A stretch of 55,372 nt of DNA from the NCBI GenBank assembly GCA_027489965.1, contig JAIXZA010000020.1, positions 1 through 55,372 of the forward strand, given 5' to 3'. The translations under genes and the position numbers were made by a program. The notes beneath the pieces are model-generated. The model was not told where the DNA came from and made no database searches. It saw only the letters and a program-made list of their open reading frames with translations. Each line of letters starts with the position of its first letter. The stretch's first letter is position 1. This document shows positions 1 to 9,081 of the stretch, one piece after another. Source of the DNA: Verrucomicrobiaceae bacterium (GTDB lineage: Bacteria; Verrucomicrobiota; Verrucomicrobiia; Verrucomicrobiales; Verrucomicrobiaceae).

Positions 1-70
1 CCCACAACCTAAACCATAACCCAATCACATCATGTGTTACCGATGTCCTGACCGAGCCGAGGACACGTCT

Positions 71-91
71 GTTCTCTGTTCTCTGTTCTCT
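71..91. repeat. Three tandem copies of a 7-bp unit
   Basis: The heptamer GTTCTCT occurs three times in a row. It sits in a pyrimidine-rich non-coding stretch (about 60-197) downstream of the sulfatase gene on the opposite strand. Nothing else is recognised in bases 1-197. It is probably simple-sequence drift. Confidence 0.6.
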
Positions 92-197
92 GACTTCTAT
101 CCGCCATCCTCCATCTTCTTTTTTTCATCTTTCACACTTCATCCTTCATCCTTTTCTCATCTCTCTGACCGCTGTTCGCTGACCGCTGACGCCTGAT

Positions 198-1892
198 CTA
201 CAGCTCTTTCTTCTTTTTGCCCTTCTTCCCGGCTTTGGGCTTTTGTTTTGGGATCACTTTGTCCCAAGGCTCGACGTTGGCGCGGGCGGCGTAGGCGTCA
301 TAGAGGGCGGCCATTTGCTGGACGCGGCCGGGTTCCTGCTGGCTGAGATTGTGCTGCTCGGAGCGGTCCTGGGCGATGTTGTAGAGCTCCCAGGGCTTGC
401 TGTGTTCGGCAACGAGTTTCCAGTCGCCCAGGCGCACGGCGCGGTTGCCTTCGTGCTCCCAATAAATGGCTTCGCGCTCGATCTTGCCGCCGGTGAAGAG
501 CGGGGCGAGACTGCGGCCTTCCATGGGTTTCACATTGGCGGGATAAGTTGTCTTGGAGAGATCAACGGCGGTGGCCATGAGGTCGATGAGGTGGCCGGGC
601 GTGCTTTCGAGCTGACCTTGGCGAGTGATGCCCGCAGGCCAATGGGCAATGAGCGGCGTGCTGATGCCGCCTTCATGAGTCCAGTGCTTGTGTTTGCGGA
701 ACGGTGTGTTTGAAACAGTGGCCCAGGCCTCGCCATAGCCGATGTAGGTATCGCCAGCCCCAGCCATCACGCCTTTGCCTTGGCGCATGGGAAAGCCATC
801 CCGCGTTTGTTTCGGGATCATGTCGGGCTGCAGGTAATCCTTACCCAACGGTGGGAGAGAGGGCGTTTCGGCACGCAGCGCGCCTTTGCCGACACGGCCG
901 ATGTTCTCTGCACAGCCGCCGTTGTGTTGGAGAAAGCAGATGAGCGTGTTCTCATAATGGCCTGACTCTTTAAGGGTCTGCACGATGCGGCCGATGCCTT
1001 GGTCCATGCTGTCCACCATGGCGGCGAAGACTTCCATGTTCCGCTGATCCCACTCCCAGAACTCTTTTTCACCCAGGTCGGAAGGCAACGGCCAGTTCGT
1101 CGTGCTGCCAGCGCTAATGACACCTTCTTTGAACATCTTTTCATAGCGGGCCTTGCGCACGGCTTCGTAACCGGCAGCATAGCGGCCTTTGTATTTGGCG
1201 ATGTCTTTTTCTTTGGCGTGCATGGGCCAATGCGCGGCGGTGTAGGCCACATAAAGAAAGAATGGCTTCGATTTGTCATGCTCCCGAACGAAGCGCGAGG
1301 CTTGGTCGCTAATGGCGTCGGTGTAGTAGTAATCGTCTGCCGGATACTCGGGATCGGTGAAGGGCGAGATGTATTGATTGTCACGGGTAAGGGTGTTGGG
1401 GTCAAAGAAGCTACCCGCTCCGTGAATGGTGCCGTAGAAGCGATCGAAGCCACGCTGGAGGGGCCAGTTGAACTTATCGGCATCGGTCTTCGGATGCGTG
1501 ACGTTGGTGACGTGCCACTTGCCGACGACGTAACTCTTGTAACCTGCGGGCTTTAGCGCTTCGGCAATCGTGACGCAGTTTTTATTGAGGTTCCCCGTGT
1601 AGCCTGCGAGCTTCCGATCCTCCATCATGTGGCCGATGCCCGCCTGATGGGGATAAAGACCCGTGAGCAAAGCCGCGCGAGTGGGGCAGCAGCGAGCGGT
1701 GTTGTAGAACTGGGTGAAGCGCAGTCCGCCCTTTGCAAGCGCATCGAGATTCGGTGTATCGATCTCGCCACCATAACAGCCGACATCCGAGAAGCCCATG
1801 TCATCGGCCAGGATGTAAAGGATGTTTGGCGGAGCCGAAAAAGAGGATTGAACAATGAGAAAAGACGAAAGGAAGATGAGCAGGCGCTTCAT
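198..1892 (-). CDS. Secreted sulfatase (arylsulfatase family)
   Basis: This is a 564-residue exported sulfatase that should hydrolyse sulfate esters, probably on a sulfated polysaccharide; the substrate cannot be read from sequence. An N-terminal signal peptide (about residues 1-20) is followed by the metal-binding Asp pair at D30-D31. The formylglycine signature is C68-C69-P-T-R, with C68 the residue expected to be modified. The family's C-terminal subdomain ends in a lysine-rich tail (about residues 548-564) of the kind also seen on the two sulfatases near the right end of the window. The length is normal for the family. It is transcribed divergently from the hisC-like gene across 226 bp. 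The family call is firm; the specificity is unknown. Confidence 0.93.
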   Translation of the reverse strand: MKRLLIFLSSFLIVQSSFSAPPNILYILADDMGFSDVGCYGGEIDTPNLDALAKGGLRFTQFYNTARCCPTRAALLTGLYPHQAGIGHMMEDRKLAGYTGNLNKNCVTIAEALKPAGYKSYVVGKWHVTNVTHPKTDADKFNWPLQRGFDRFYGTIHGAGSFFDPNTLTRDNQYISPFTDPEYPADDYYYTDAISDQASRFVREHDKSKPFFLYVAYTAAHWPMHAKEKDIAKYKGRYAAGYEAVRKARYEKMFKEGVISAGSTTNWPLPSDLGEKEFWEWDQRNMEVFAAMVDSMDQGIGRIVQTLKESGHYENTLICFLQHNGGCAENIGRVGKGALRAETPSLPPLGKDYLQPDMIPKQTRDGFPMRQGKGVMAGAGDTYIGYGEAWATVSNTPFRKHKHWTHEGGISTPLIAHWPAGITRQGQLESTPGHLIDLMATAVDLSKTTYPANVKPMEGRSLAPLFTGGKIEREAIYWEHEGNRAVRLGDWKLVAEHSKPWELYNIAQDRSEQHNLSQQEPGRVQQMAALYDAYAARANVEPWDKVIPKQKPKAGKKGKKKKEL

Positions 1893-2118
1893 GACTCATT
1901 AGAACGCAGCCATAGGGGCCACCTTCCTCCTCTTTTTGTTTTCCTGATGGATGAAATTTGAGATCGATGGCGAAGGATTTGATCTGCGTTTGTAAACGGC
2001 AAGGACAGCTCGGAAGATTAGCCGCCGGTGATGCGATGCCTTTCTGGTTTATCTGTGCCGTCTAACACTTGCCAGAAGACGTAATCCAGACGAAGAAAAG
2101 CTCCCATCCTTCCCCACC

Positions 2119-3213
2119 ATGTCCATCTGGAACTACGCCAACCCACAGCTTAAAGACCTTGTCGCCTACGAACCCGGAAAGCCCATCGAAGATGTGGCGC
2201 GTGAATTAGGATTGCAGCCAGAGAACATCATCAAGATGGCCTCAAATGAAAATCCCCTCGGCCCGAGCCCAAAGGCCATCGAGGCCATGCGTGACGCGGT
2301 TAAAGATGTGCACATTTATCCTGATGGAGCGTCATGGAAACTTCGGAATGCTTTGGCCGAAAAGTTTGATTTAGAAATGGGCAATATCATCATTGGCTGC
2401 GGCAGCAATGAGATCATTGAGTTTATCGGTCACGCGTTTTTACAAGCTGGAGATAACATCATCACAGCGAAACACGCCTTCGTGGTCTATAAATTGATGG
2501 CCAAAGTTTTTGGCGCGGAAACCATCGAAGTGGATGATCCTGGCTTCATTCACGATCTGGATGCCATGGCTGCCGCCATCACGCCACGCACGAAAAAAAT
2601 CTTCATCGCCAATCCAAACAACCCAACAGGCACCCTGGTGACTCAGGAAGCCATTGACCGCTTCATGGACAAGGTGCCACCGCATGTCGTGGTGGTCTTT
2701 GATGAGGCCTATTATGAGTTTCTGGATCAGGCCCCAGACACGCTGAAATACGTGCGCCAGGGTCGCAATGTGGTGGTGCTTCGGACCTTCTCCAAGATTC
2801 AGGGATTGGCAGGCACCCGAGTTGGCTACGGGATTGCCAACAAGGAGCTCATCGACATTCTTCAACGCACGAGACAGCCGTTTAACATCAATTCGATCGC
2901 CCAAGCTGGGGCTTTAGCAGGCCTCTTAGATCAGGAGCATCAGGACAAGACCAAGGCGATTACGGATGAAGGCCGCGCTTATTTGCAGGAGCAATTCGCT
3001 GCGATGGGACTGACCTACATTCCGAGCTACGCCAACTTTGTTCTCGTTCAAGTCGGTGACGGCAACGCTGTCTTCAAAAATATGATGGCCAAAGGGATCA
3101 TTGTCCGCGCCATGGCATCCTACAAACTTCCGGATTGGGTGCGTATCAGTGTTGGCACGATGCCGCAGAACCAACGTTGCATCGAAGTTCTGCGTGAGGT
3201 GCTGGGTAAATAA
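2119..3213 (+). CDS. hisC: Histidinol-phosphate aminotransferase (HisC family)
   Basis: This 364-residue cytoplasmic PLP-dependent class I/II aminotransferase would convert imidazole-acetol phosphate to histidinol phosphate in histidine synthesis, using glutamate. Visible family features are the N-terminal SNENPLGPSP block (42-51), ANPNNPTG (164-171), the D195-E-A-Y-Y block that contacts the cofactor, and the Schiff-base lysine K226 in FSKIQGLAGTRVGYG. The length matches HisC. No other his gene lies nearby, so an aromatic or other imidazole-acetol-phosphate-like substrate remains possible. The start has no strong Shine-Dalgarno sequence, but the alignment with the family begins close to it. 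It converges on the TPR gene, with a hairpin between the two. Confidence 0.88.
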   Translation: MSIWNYANPQLKDLVAYEPGKPIEDVARELGLQPENIIKMASNENPLGPSPKAIEAMRDAVKDVHIYPDGASWKLRNALAEKFDLEMGNIIIGCGSNEIIEFIGHAFLQAGDNIITAKHAFVVYKLMAKVFGAETIEVDDPGFIHDLDAMAAAITPRTKKIFIANPNNPTGTLVTQEAIDRFMDKVPPHVVVVFDEAYYEFLDQAPDTLKYVRQGRNVVVLRTFSKIQGLAGTRVGYGIANKELIDILQRTRQPFNINSIAQAGALAGLLDQEHQDKTKAITDEGRAYLQEQFAAMGLTYIPSYANFVLVQVGDGNAVFKNMMAKGIIVRAMASYKLPDWVRISVGTMPQNQRCIEVLREVLGK

Positions 3214-3235
3214 GGTCCTACTAACGACCCTTCTT

Positions 3236-3259
3236 GAAGCCCTCATTGTTGAGGACTTC
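3236..3259. terminator. Hairpin between converging genes
   Basis: A 10-bp stem (3236-3245 with 3250-3259, one mismatch that becomes a G-T wobble on the - strand) encloses a 4-base loop. It lies between the converging hisC-like and TPR genes. Neither strand has a long T run after it, so it may be a weak bidirectional terminator. Confidence 0.4.
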
Positions 3260-3273
3260 ATCCTTTCAAAACA

Positions 3274-5748
3274 CTATTTCGACTGATAACTCGGATACTT
3301 CTGTTTGAGTAGCTTTTGAAACTCAGCGGCCTTTTCAGATTGTCCGGCTTTTTGAAGAGCTTGGGAGGCTTTGTCCAAAGCTTCTGGGGTGACTTCCTCA
3401 TCATCGAAGAACTGGCTGGGGATCATGAACTTGGCTGCGGCCTCACCTTGCTTGACCTGAGCGGCTTCAGCCTGACCTTCGGCAGCTAGTTTATCCCCCA
3501 TAGCACTGAGAACGTCCCCTTGTAGGATGAGTAACAGAGCTTGAGGCTTGCCGTCTTTGGCAAAGCCGAGGCCTTCTTGAACGACGGCATCCGCAGCTTC
3601 AAATTGGTTTAGACCTAGAAGGGCACGTCCCTTCGTCACAAGTCCTCTGGCGCGAGCAGCGCTTTCAGGTGTGGTTTTCAGATAATGATCCGTGGCTTTG
3701 ATGCAGCTTTCGTAATCTTTGGTTTCTAGGAAAGCCATGCCCAAATAACTCCAGACACGAGGATCTGTGTTTTCAGGTGCATCGGGAGTCGAGGCCAGAG
3801 ACAAATACTGGGTGCAGCGTGGGTAAAGCTTCTGATCATAAAGCTTTAGGCCCAACCAGGTGAGCACGGTCGGTGGAATGGCGGCGTTTTGATTTACTTT
3901 CCGGTAATCATCAATGGCTTTTTGCAGAGCTTCTGTGTTTTGCTGCACATACTGCGCTTGGATGATCATGAGACTGGCCTGATCCAGATAGGTTTTGCGG
4001 TCAGTAACCACCGATTTTTCCAGTGCCTGAATGGCCTTATCCCAAAGTTGCAGGGAATAGCTGGCACGACCGATACCAAACCAAGCCTGTCCAGCGGCGG
4101 GACTATTGGGGAATTTTTTAACCAGGGTTTCAAAGGCGGCAATGGTGGCCTTTGGATCACGCTGCTCTGCGGCAATGAGTCCGAGTTGAAGATACGATAA
4201 CTCCACCGCCTCCGAGTTTGGGTGGTTTTTAATCACCGATTGGAAGTCATCCACCGCCTTGGGCAGGTCCTTGGTCTCACGGTAGGCTAAGCCACGACGA
4301 GCCAGGGCTTTAGACGTGAGTTCGTGATTTGGATAAGTATTTAAGAACTGAGTGAAGGTAGCCACGGCGTCCTGCGGGCGTTGGGCTTCGGCCTGAGACC
4401 AGCCTTTGTTAAAGAGGGTGCCGGGCTGCAACTTTACGGGTAGCTTTTCAATCTGCACGTCCGCAAAACTCGTCGTCGCTTCGGCGTAACGCTGTTTATT
4501 GAAGTGGAAATCAGCACGGATCAGACGTGCCAGATTGAGAAACTCATGATCTGCATGAGTCTGGAGACTCTTTTGAATGAATGCATTGGCAAAGTCGGCG
4601 AGGTCCTTGTCATCGAGCAGATAGAAGCAGTAAAGCTTCCAGTAACCAGCCTCAAAGGCTGCGTCGGTATTCTGAGACTGCTCCACCATGAGATAGACCT
4701 CAACAGCGCGAGCGTAGCTCTTTTTCATCCGGTAGGCATTACCAACCATGAGCAACATTTTCGGCCTCGTATCACCTTCGGGCAGGACCGTAGCGTTTTG
4801 GTTGTAGTTACTGATGACACCGTCGTAGTCACCTTTAGCAAAAAGAGACTGCACCACCCCCACAAGGGCAATGCCGCGATTGACGCCAGTGGTTTCGGGC
4901 AATTTTAAAGCACGCTCGAACAGGGCGACGGATTCTTCAGGCTTGCCCATTTCAGCCTGTAGGACAGCAGCTTTGATAGCCGCTTCAGCGATGGTGGTGT
5001 TGTCCTTACTGTTTTGCAGTAACTCAAGGAACATAGGCAGGGCTTCTGCTTTTTTGTCGTCCACAAGAAGCAAGGTCCCAAGACTCAGCAGGGCTGGCTC
5101 ACGATATGGATTCTCACCAGTCACTGCTACGACAGCATTCAGAGCGGCAAGCTGGCGCTTGTTATCACCCAGCATTTGATAAGCTCGGGCTTTGTTAAAG
5201 GAAGCAGCCAGCTTCACCTGAGGCAGCGTGGACTTCGCTTCACAAAAGGTGAAAAAGCGCGCTGAGCGGTCGAAGTCGCGGTCGTTAAATGCCATGGCAC
5301 CCAGGCGATAAGCCGCCGATGGAGCGCCTTCGCTTGTTGGGTAACGATTGACGACCTCTTCGTAATACGTCTCAGCCACCTTCAGCTGCTTCTGATTCAT
5401 GTAGCACTCGCCGATGCGGAAGAGAGCCAGCGGCACGTGCCTGCCTGATGGATAATTTTGTAAATATTGCCCCAGAGATTGAGAGGCCAGGGTGTACTCT
5501 CCACGCTCATAGATGAGACTCGCATAGTCGAAAAGATCCTCATCAGGTCCCTTTGGCTTATTACTGGCAAGTGCAGCTGGGCGACTCGGCTCTACGGGGA
5601 CGGCTCTGGGCACAGGCCGTTCCTCTTCCTCAACAGCCACAGCACGTGGGGCTTGCTGAGCAGTGCTGACGTGTGCAGAAAATAGGCTCAGAGCCAGCAA
5701 ATGAAGCAACCGAGAAAACATGGGCAATTGGATCGATCTAAAACTCAT
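3274..5748 (-). CDS. Exported TPR-repeat protein linked to ExbB/ExbD
   Basis: The protein has 824 residues: a signal peptide (about 1-30), a short charged and proline-rich linker, then tetratricopeptide repeats from about residue 70 to near the end. The repeats include typical YPxSxxAxxAxxxLG and NHPNSEAVELSYLQLGLIA blocks. It should be a periplasmic or outer-membrane-associated scaffold. The gene starts 6 bp after the exbD stop, with a GAAGAAG ribosome site inside the end of exbD, so the three genes ExbB-ExbD-TPR are almost certainly co-transcribed. By analogy with TolQ-TolR-YbgF/CpoB arrangements it may be the periplasmic partner of the motor; this is inference. No TonB gene is visible. An alternative start at 5721 lacks a ribosome site. 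Confidence 0.85.
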   Translation of the reverse strand: MSFRSIQLPMFSRLLHLLALSLFSAHVSTAQQAPRAVAVEEEERPVPRAVPVEPSRPAALASNKPKGPDEDLFDYASLIYERGEYTLASQSLGQYLQNYPSGRHVPLALFRIGECYMNQKQLKVAETYYEEVVNRYPTSEGAPSAAYRLGAMAFNDRDFDRSARFFTFCEAKSTLPQVKLAASFNKARAYQMLGDNKRQLAALNAVVAVTGENPYREPALLSLGTLLLVDDKKAEALPMFLELLQNSKDNTTIAEAAIKAAVLQAEMGKPEESVALFERALKLPETTGVNRGIALVGVVQSLFAKGDYDGVISNYNQNATVLPEGDTRPKMLLMVGNAYRMKKSYARAVEVYLMVEQSQNTDAAFEAGYWKLYCFYLLDDKDLADFANAFIQKSLQTHADHEFLNLARLIRADFHFNKQRYAEATTSFADVQIEKLPVKLQPGTLFNKGWSQAEAQRPQDAVATFTQFLNTYPNHELTSKALARRGLAYRETKDLPKAVDDFQSVIKNHPNSEAVELSYLQLGLIAAEQRDPKATIAAFETLVKKFPNSPAAGQAWFGIGRASYSLQLWDKAIQALEKSVVTDRKTYLDQASLMIIQAQYVQQNTEALQKAIDDYRKVNQNAAIPPTVLTWLGLKLYDQKLYPRCTQYLSLASTPDAPENTDPRVWSYLGMAFLETKDYESCIKATDHYLKTTPESAARARGLVTKGRALLGLNQFEAADAVVQEGLGFAKDGKPQALLLILQGDVLSAMGDKLAAEGQAEAAQVKQGEAAAKFMIPSQFFDDEEVTPEALDKASQALQKAGQSEKAAEFQKLLKQKYPSYQSK

Positions 5749-5754
5749 GTATCG

Positions 5755-6189
5755 TCACTTCTTCGGGGCTTCCGTGTCCGGCTTGCGTGTAGCAAAGGCA
5801 ATGTTCCAAATGCCCGCTTTTTGGCAGGTATTCAAAACTGCGATCACGTATTTATAATCGACCACCTCATCACCGCGCAGAATCACGGCCTGATCTTTGT
5901 AGATGGTCACAATGTTCTTCAGCTTCGCCAACAACTCTTCCTCTGTGAGCTGGGCACCATTAACGATGATTTCACCCTGAGTTTTGATGTTAATGATGAT
6001 CTCACCGACGTTGCGGGATTCATTTTCTTTTCCTTCATCCGCAGCAGGCACGCTGATGTCCATGACTTGCTCATTCTTGGCATAATGAGAGGTCACAGCA
6101 AAAAAGATCACCAACAAAAACAAAATGTCCACCAGCGGCGCGAGCTGCATGGGAGAAGGTTCGATGGAGTGTTGTTTGCGAAAGTTCAT
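5755..6189 (-). CDS. ExbD/TolR family biopolymer transporter
   Basis: This 144-residue inner-membrane protein has one N-terminal transmembrane helix (about 17-36) containing the essential acidic residue D21 in LVDILFLLVIFF, followed by a periplasmic domain. With the ExbB/TolQ homologue encoded just upstream (18-bp gap) it should form a proton-driven motor that transmits force to the outer membrane or to a periplasmic partner. The periplasmic part keeps the usual pattern of the family, including a GDEVVDYKYVIAVLNTCQKAG block. It is not clear whether it belongs to a TonB-type or a Tol-type system. Confidence 0.9.
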   Translation of the reverse strand: MNFRKQHSIEPSPMQLAPLVDILFLLVIFFAVTSHYAKNEQVMDISVPAADEGKENESRNVGEIIINIKTQGEIIVNGAQLTEEELLAKLKNIVTIYKDQAVILRGDEVVDYKYVIAVLNTCQKAGIWNIAFATRKPDTEAPKK

Positions 6190-6207
6190 GTCAAAGAAAG
6201 CTCACGA

Positions 6208-7023
6208 TCACTCACCACGGCCCGCGACAGCGCGTGCCGCACGTTTGTATTGCACGGCTAAAAGCGCCATGAGATGGGTCGTCGCCGACTCCATCTCAGA
6301 AATCAGACGGTTTACCTTGCCACGGAAAATGGCATAAAAGATAAGGGCTGGGATACCGATCACCAGACCCGAGGCAGTACAGAGAAGGGCTTCAGAGACG
6401 CCCTGCGCCATGCCCAGCTGATTGCTGCCAGCATACTGGGTTTTACCGATCTCTTGGAAGGTCGTCATCATTCCCAAAGTCGTGCCAAGAAGCCCCAACA
6501 TCGGCGCGATAGCACCGACGTCACCGAGATAAGCGATCCTTGCCAAGAGAAGGCTGGATTGGCGATTTCCCTCCGCTTCAGTGACTTCCTTCACCTCTTC
6601 AAAACTGGCGGTCGGATTGCGTGTGGCAAAGTCCAAGGTCTTTGCCGTAATGCGGGCGATGCATTCATTGCGGCGATTGCACACAGCCAGCAGGCCCAGG
6701 TAATCCTGTTTCCGAATGAGCGCATCAGCACTATTCATGAATGCATCACTCACGACAGTGCCCTGACGTACCGTGAAGGTGAACAGCACGATGAAAAAAG
6801 CCGTGATCATGGAAAGAATGATGAGGGGATAAGCCATCACGCCCGTTCTCTGCACATAGCCATCTAAAGTTAGTGCACTGGGCATCTCTTCAGCAGCGGC
6901 GGCTGGTGCCGAGGTCATCTGAACAGAACCCGCAGGTGCTGCGGTCTGAGCATTGAGCCCAGTCGGCATCAAGGTAAAGAAACAGACCAATAGGGCGAGG
7001 GCGAAAATGAATTTGCGATCCAT
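6208..7023 (-). CDS. MotA/TolQ/ExbB proton channel family protein
   Basis: The protein has 271 residues and is the proton-channel subunit of the motor. A cleavable-looking N-terminal hydrophobic segment (1-25) is followed by an alanine-rich linker, a transmembrane helix at about residues 60-85, a cytoplasmic loop, and two conserved helices: the APMLGLLGTTLGMMTTF block and the GVSEALLCTASGLVIGIPALIFYAIF block. The extra N-terminal signal-like segment distinguishes it from short TolQ proteins. It is the first gene of the ExbB-ExbD-TPR operon and is divergent from the acyl carrier protein gene, so the promoter lies in 7024-7082. Confidence 0.9.
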   Translation of the reverse strand: MDRKFIFALALLVCFFTLMPTGLNAQTAAPAGSVQMTSAPAAAAEEMPSALTLDGYVQRTGVMAYPLIILSMITAFFIVLFTFTVRQGTVVSDAFMNSADALIRKQDYLGLLAVCNRRNECIARITAKTLDFATRNPTASFEEVKEVTEAEGNRQSSLLLARIAYLGDVGAIAPMLGLLGTTLGMMTTFQEIGKTQYAGSNQLGMAQGVSEALLCTASGLVIGIPALIFYAIFRGKVNRLISEMESATTHLMALLAVQYKRAARAVAGRGE

Positions 7024-7082
7024 GAGACACGGATATTAAGCAGTCTTTGCCCACTGACAAGGCTGGTATTTGCTCTCAGACC

Positions 7083-7373
7083 ATGTCTTTATCCGCCACC
7101 CCCACCAGAATGCCCGCTCCCATCCCCACCCCAGAATCCATCATCACCCTCTTAATTGAGCACGATATCCTCGACACAGAAGACCCCATCGGCGCTGAAA
7201 GCGACCTTTTTACCCTCGGTCTTGATTCCTTGGCACTCATGCAATTACTCCTACATCTGGAGAACCACTTTGAAGTAACCATCCCCACGTCCAATCTCAT
7301 CAGCAGCCATTTTTCCACGCCTATACGCCTCGCAGATTGGCTGCGCAGCCTACACTCTGCGACGGATGATTGA
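7083..7373 (+). CDS. Acyl carrier protein-like protein
   Basis: This small 96-residue protein has the carrier-protein fold signature: an acidic four-helix pattern with the phosphopantetheine-attachment serine S49 in LGLDSLALMQLLLHLE. It would carry an acyl or aminoacyl group on a 4'-phosphopantetheine arm. A longer reading from 7047 exists, but the ATG at 7083 gives a normal-sized product. No fatty-acid or polyketide synthesis genes are adjacent; the next gene, an M20 metallopeptidase, starts 45 bp downstream. It is therefore probably a specialised carrier and not the housekeeping AcpP. That is inference from context and from a sequence unlike canonical DSLDTVELVM-type AcpP. Confidence 0.85.
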   Translation: MSLSATPTRMPAPIPTPESIITLLIEHDILDTEDPIGAESDLFTLGLDSLALMQLLLHLENHFEVTIPTSNLISSHFSTPIRLADWLRSLHSATDD

Positions 7374-7418
7374 CGGTTGATAACTTGCACGTCGCGCCGC
7401 CCTGTGGCTTCATGCCGC

Positions 7419-8585
7419 ATGTCTTCTCTGCCCGCGAACGTCATCGAACTCTGTCAGGCTCTGGTACGCATCCCCTCCGTCAATCCTGATGGCGATCCCG
7501 GCACTCCACATACCGGAGAAGCCGCCTGCGCAGCCTATATCAAGACGTTTTTAGAGGCCTGTGGGGCATCAGTCACCCTTGATGTCGTCGAGCCGAACCG
7601 CCCCAACGTCATTGGCTGCTTTCCCACCCTGCCCTCTGCCGATGGCAAAAAAAAGCCGCGCATCGTCTTCGCGCCTCACACGGATACCGTAAGCGTCGGT
7701 GGCATGACGATTGATCCCTTTAGCGGTGACCTCCGCGACGGCTGCCTCTGGGGACGCGGTGCCAGCGATACCAAGGGCCCCATGGCCGCCATGCTCTGGG
7801 CACTCTATGAGATGCGCAGCCTCATCCCTGCCCTACCCGTCGAGATCCACTTCGCGGGATTCATGTCGGAGGAGAGTGCGCAGCTCGGTTCCCAGCACTT
7901 TGCCGCCCATCACGGCCCCTATGACTTTGCCATCATTGGCGAGCCCACTTCTCTTAAAACGGTGTTCAAGCACAAAGGCTGCCTTTGGGCCGATATCCAC
8001 ACCCACGGAGTTGCCGTACATGGAGCCACACCAGAACGAGGCGTGAACGCCATTGTCAAAATGGCCAACCTTGTCCAGGCGCTGGACACCACTTTCCGCA
8101 AACAGCTCGTCACCCTCGGTGGAGACGACGAATGGCTCGGAGCCAGCACCATCAATCTCGGCATGATTCGTGGGGGCACTCGCTCAAACATCGTCGCCGA
8201 CCACTGCACCCTGCGCGTGGATATGAGGACGACACCCGGCCTGAATGACAACGGCGGCGCCCTGAAAACACTCACCGACTTCGTTTACCAAATTGATCCC
8301 ACTGCCACAGTCTCGCCCCTGCCAGAAACCTACCCTCTGAATACCGATGCCGAGAATCCCTTCGTGCAGCAGCTCGTTCGCTGTGGTGCCGATTTAACTG
8401 GTGCACCTTGGTTTTGTGATGCCGCCTTTCTTGCCGTGGCTGGCACCCCAGCCATCGCCATCGGCCCAGGTAGCATTGCCCAAGCTCATACCAAGGACGA
8501 ATTCATCGCCACGCAGGACCTACTGGACGGCGCCGAGTTCTTTCAGCGTTTCATCGCACAATTAGGCAACTCCAACAGGATCTGA
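7419..8585 (+). CDS. M20 family metallopeptidase (ArgE/DapE/CPG2 type)
   Basis: This 388-residue cytoplasmic zinc amidohydrolase belongs to the ArgE/DapE/carboxypeptidase G2 group. Metal and catalytic residues are visible in order: H87 and D89 in HTDTV, D117 in GASDTKG, the E151-E152 pair, the glutamate of IGEPT, and the late H357 in QAHTKDEF. The dimerisation domain is present (GVAVHGATPERGVNA). The start at 7419 is preferred because it is the ATG nearest the conserved N-terminus; a TTG at 7377 would add 14 unconserved residues. Possible activities are acetylornithine or succinyl-diaminopimelate deacylation or dipeptide cleavage. Linkage to a carrier protein suggests a deacylation role, which is speculative. 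Confidence 0.88.
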   Translation: MSSLPANVIELCQALVRIPSVNPDGDPGTPHTGEAACAAYIKTFLEACGASVTLDVVEPNRPNVIGCFPTLPSADGKKKPRIVFAPHTDTVSVGGMTIDPFSGDLRDGCLWGRGASDTKGPMAAMLWALYEMRSLIPALPVEIHFAGFMSEESAQLGSQHFAAHHGPYDFAIIGEPTSLKTVFKHKGCLWADIHTHGVAVHGATPERGVNAIVKMANLVQALDTTFRKQLVTLGGDDEWLGASTINLGMIRGGTRSNIVADHCTLRVDMRTTPGLNDNGGALKTLTDFVYQIDPTATVSPLPETYPLNTDAENPFVQQLVRCGADLTGAPWFCDAAFLAVAGTPAIAIGPGSIAQAHTKDEFIATQDLLDGAEFFQRFIAQLGNSNRI

Positions 8586-8635
8586 TTCACCAAGTCCGCT
8601 GGTCAAAGCCAAGAACTGTGTCAAAGAAGGCCCCC

Positions 8636-8986
8636 ATGAAAGTAGAACGCCTTAAATATATCATCTGGGCCGCCGATATGAATCGCGCCGTCCAGTTTTA
8701 CACCACCGTCTTTGGTGGAACCATCCTCAAACAAAATGACATCATCAGTGAAGTCTGCATTTGCGATGGGATCATCGGCATTCACGGCGGTGGCGAAGGT
8801 AATCGCACCTGGACAGGCCTCAGTTTCCAAGTGTCTGATGTCATCGCTGGAGCTCAGGAAATCGTCGCTGCTGGGGGACAACTCACACGGGAACCTCAGC
8901 CAGAAAACGGTGAGCCGCCTCATTTAGCCATGTGCGTAGATACCGAAGGCAATGAAATCATGCTCAGCCGTAAGCGCGCACACTGA
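8636..8986 (+). CDS. VOC (glyoxalase/bleomycin-resistance) family protein
   Basis: This 116-residue protein has a vicinal-oxygen-chelate fold: two beta-alpha-beta-beta-beta modules, starting with LKYIIWAADMNRAVQFYTTVFGG and ending with the CVDTEGNEIMLSRK strand that carries the last metal ligand. Members bind a divalent metal and act as lyases, epimerases, dioxygenases or resistance proteins; the substrate here is unknown. The ATG at 8636 is chosen because AAGAAGG (8624-8630) stands 5 bp upstream; a GTG at 8618 is possible. It follows the peptidase gene by 50 bp and may share its transcript. Confidence 0.82.
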   Translation: MKVERLKYIIWAADMNRAVQFYTTVFGGTILKQNDIISEVCICDGIIGIHGGGEGNRTWTGLSFQVSDVIAGAQEIVAAGGQLTREPQPENGEPPHLAMCVDTEGNEIMLSRKRAH

Positions 8987-9081
8987 TTTCGGCATTGACG
9001 CCAAGCCTTTGAAGAATACTCTAAAAGGACTGACGCATCAACGCATCATCATTTGTCCATATAAACCCAACGACCCACACC

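Noticed and set aside
8987..9081. Possible S-adenosylmethionine riboswitch before metK
   Set aside because: The 95-bp leader shows no recognisable stems or conserved motifs of the known S-adenosylmethionine riboswitch classes.
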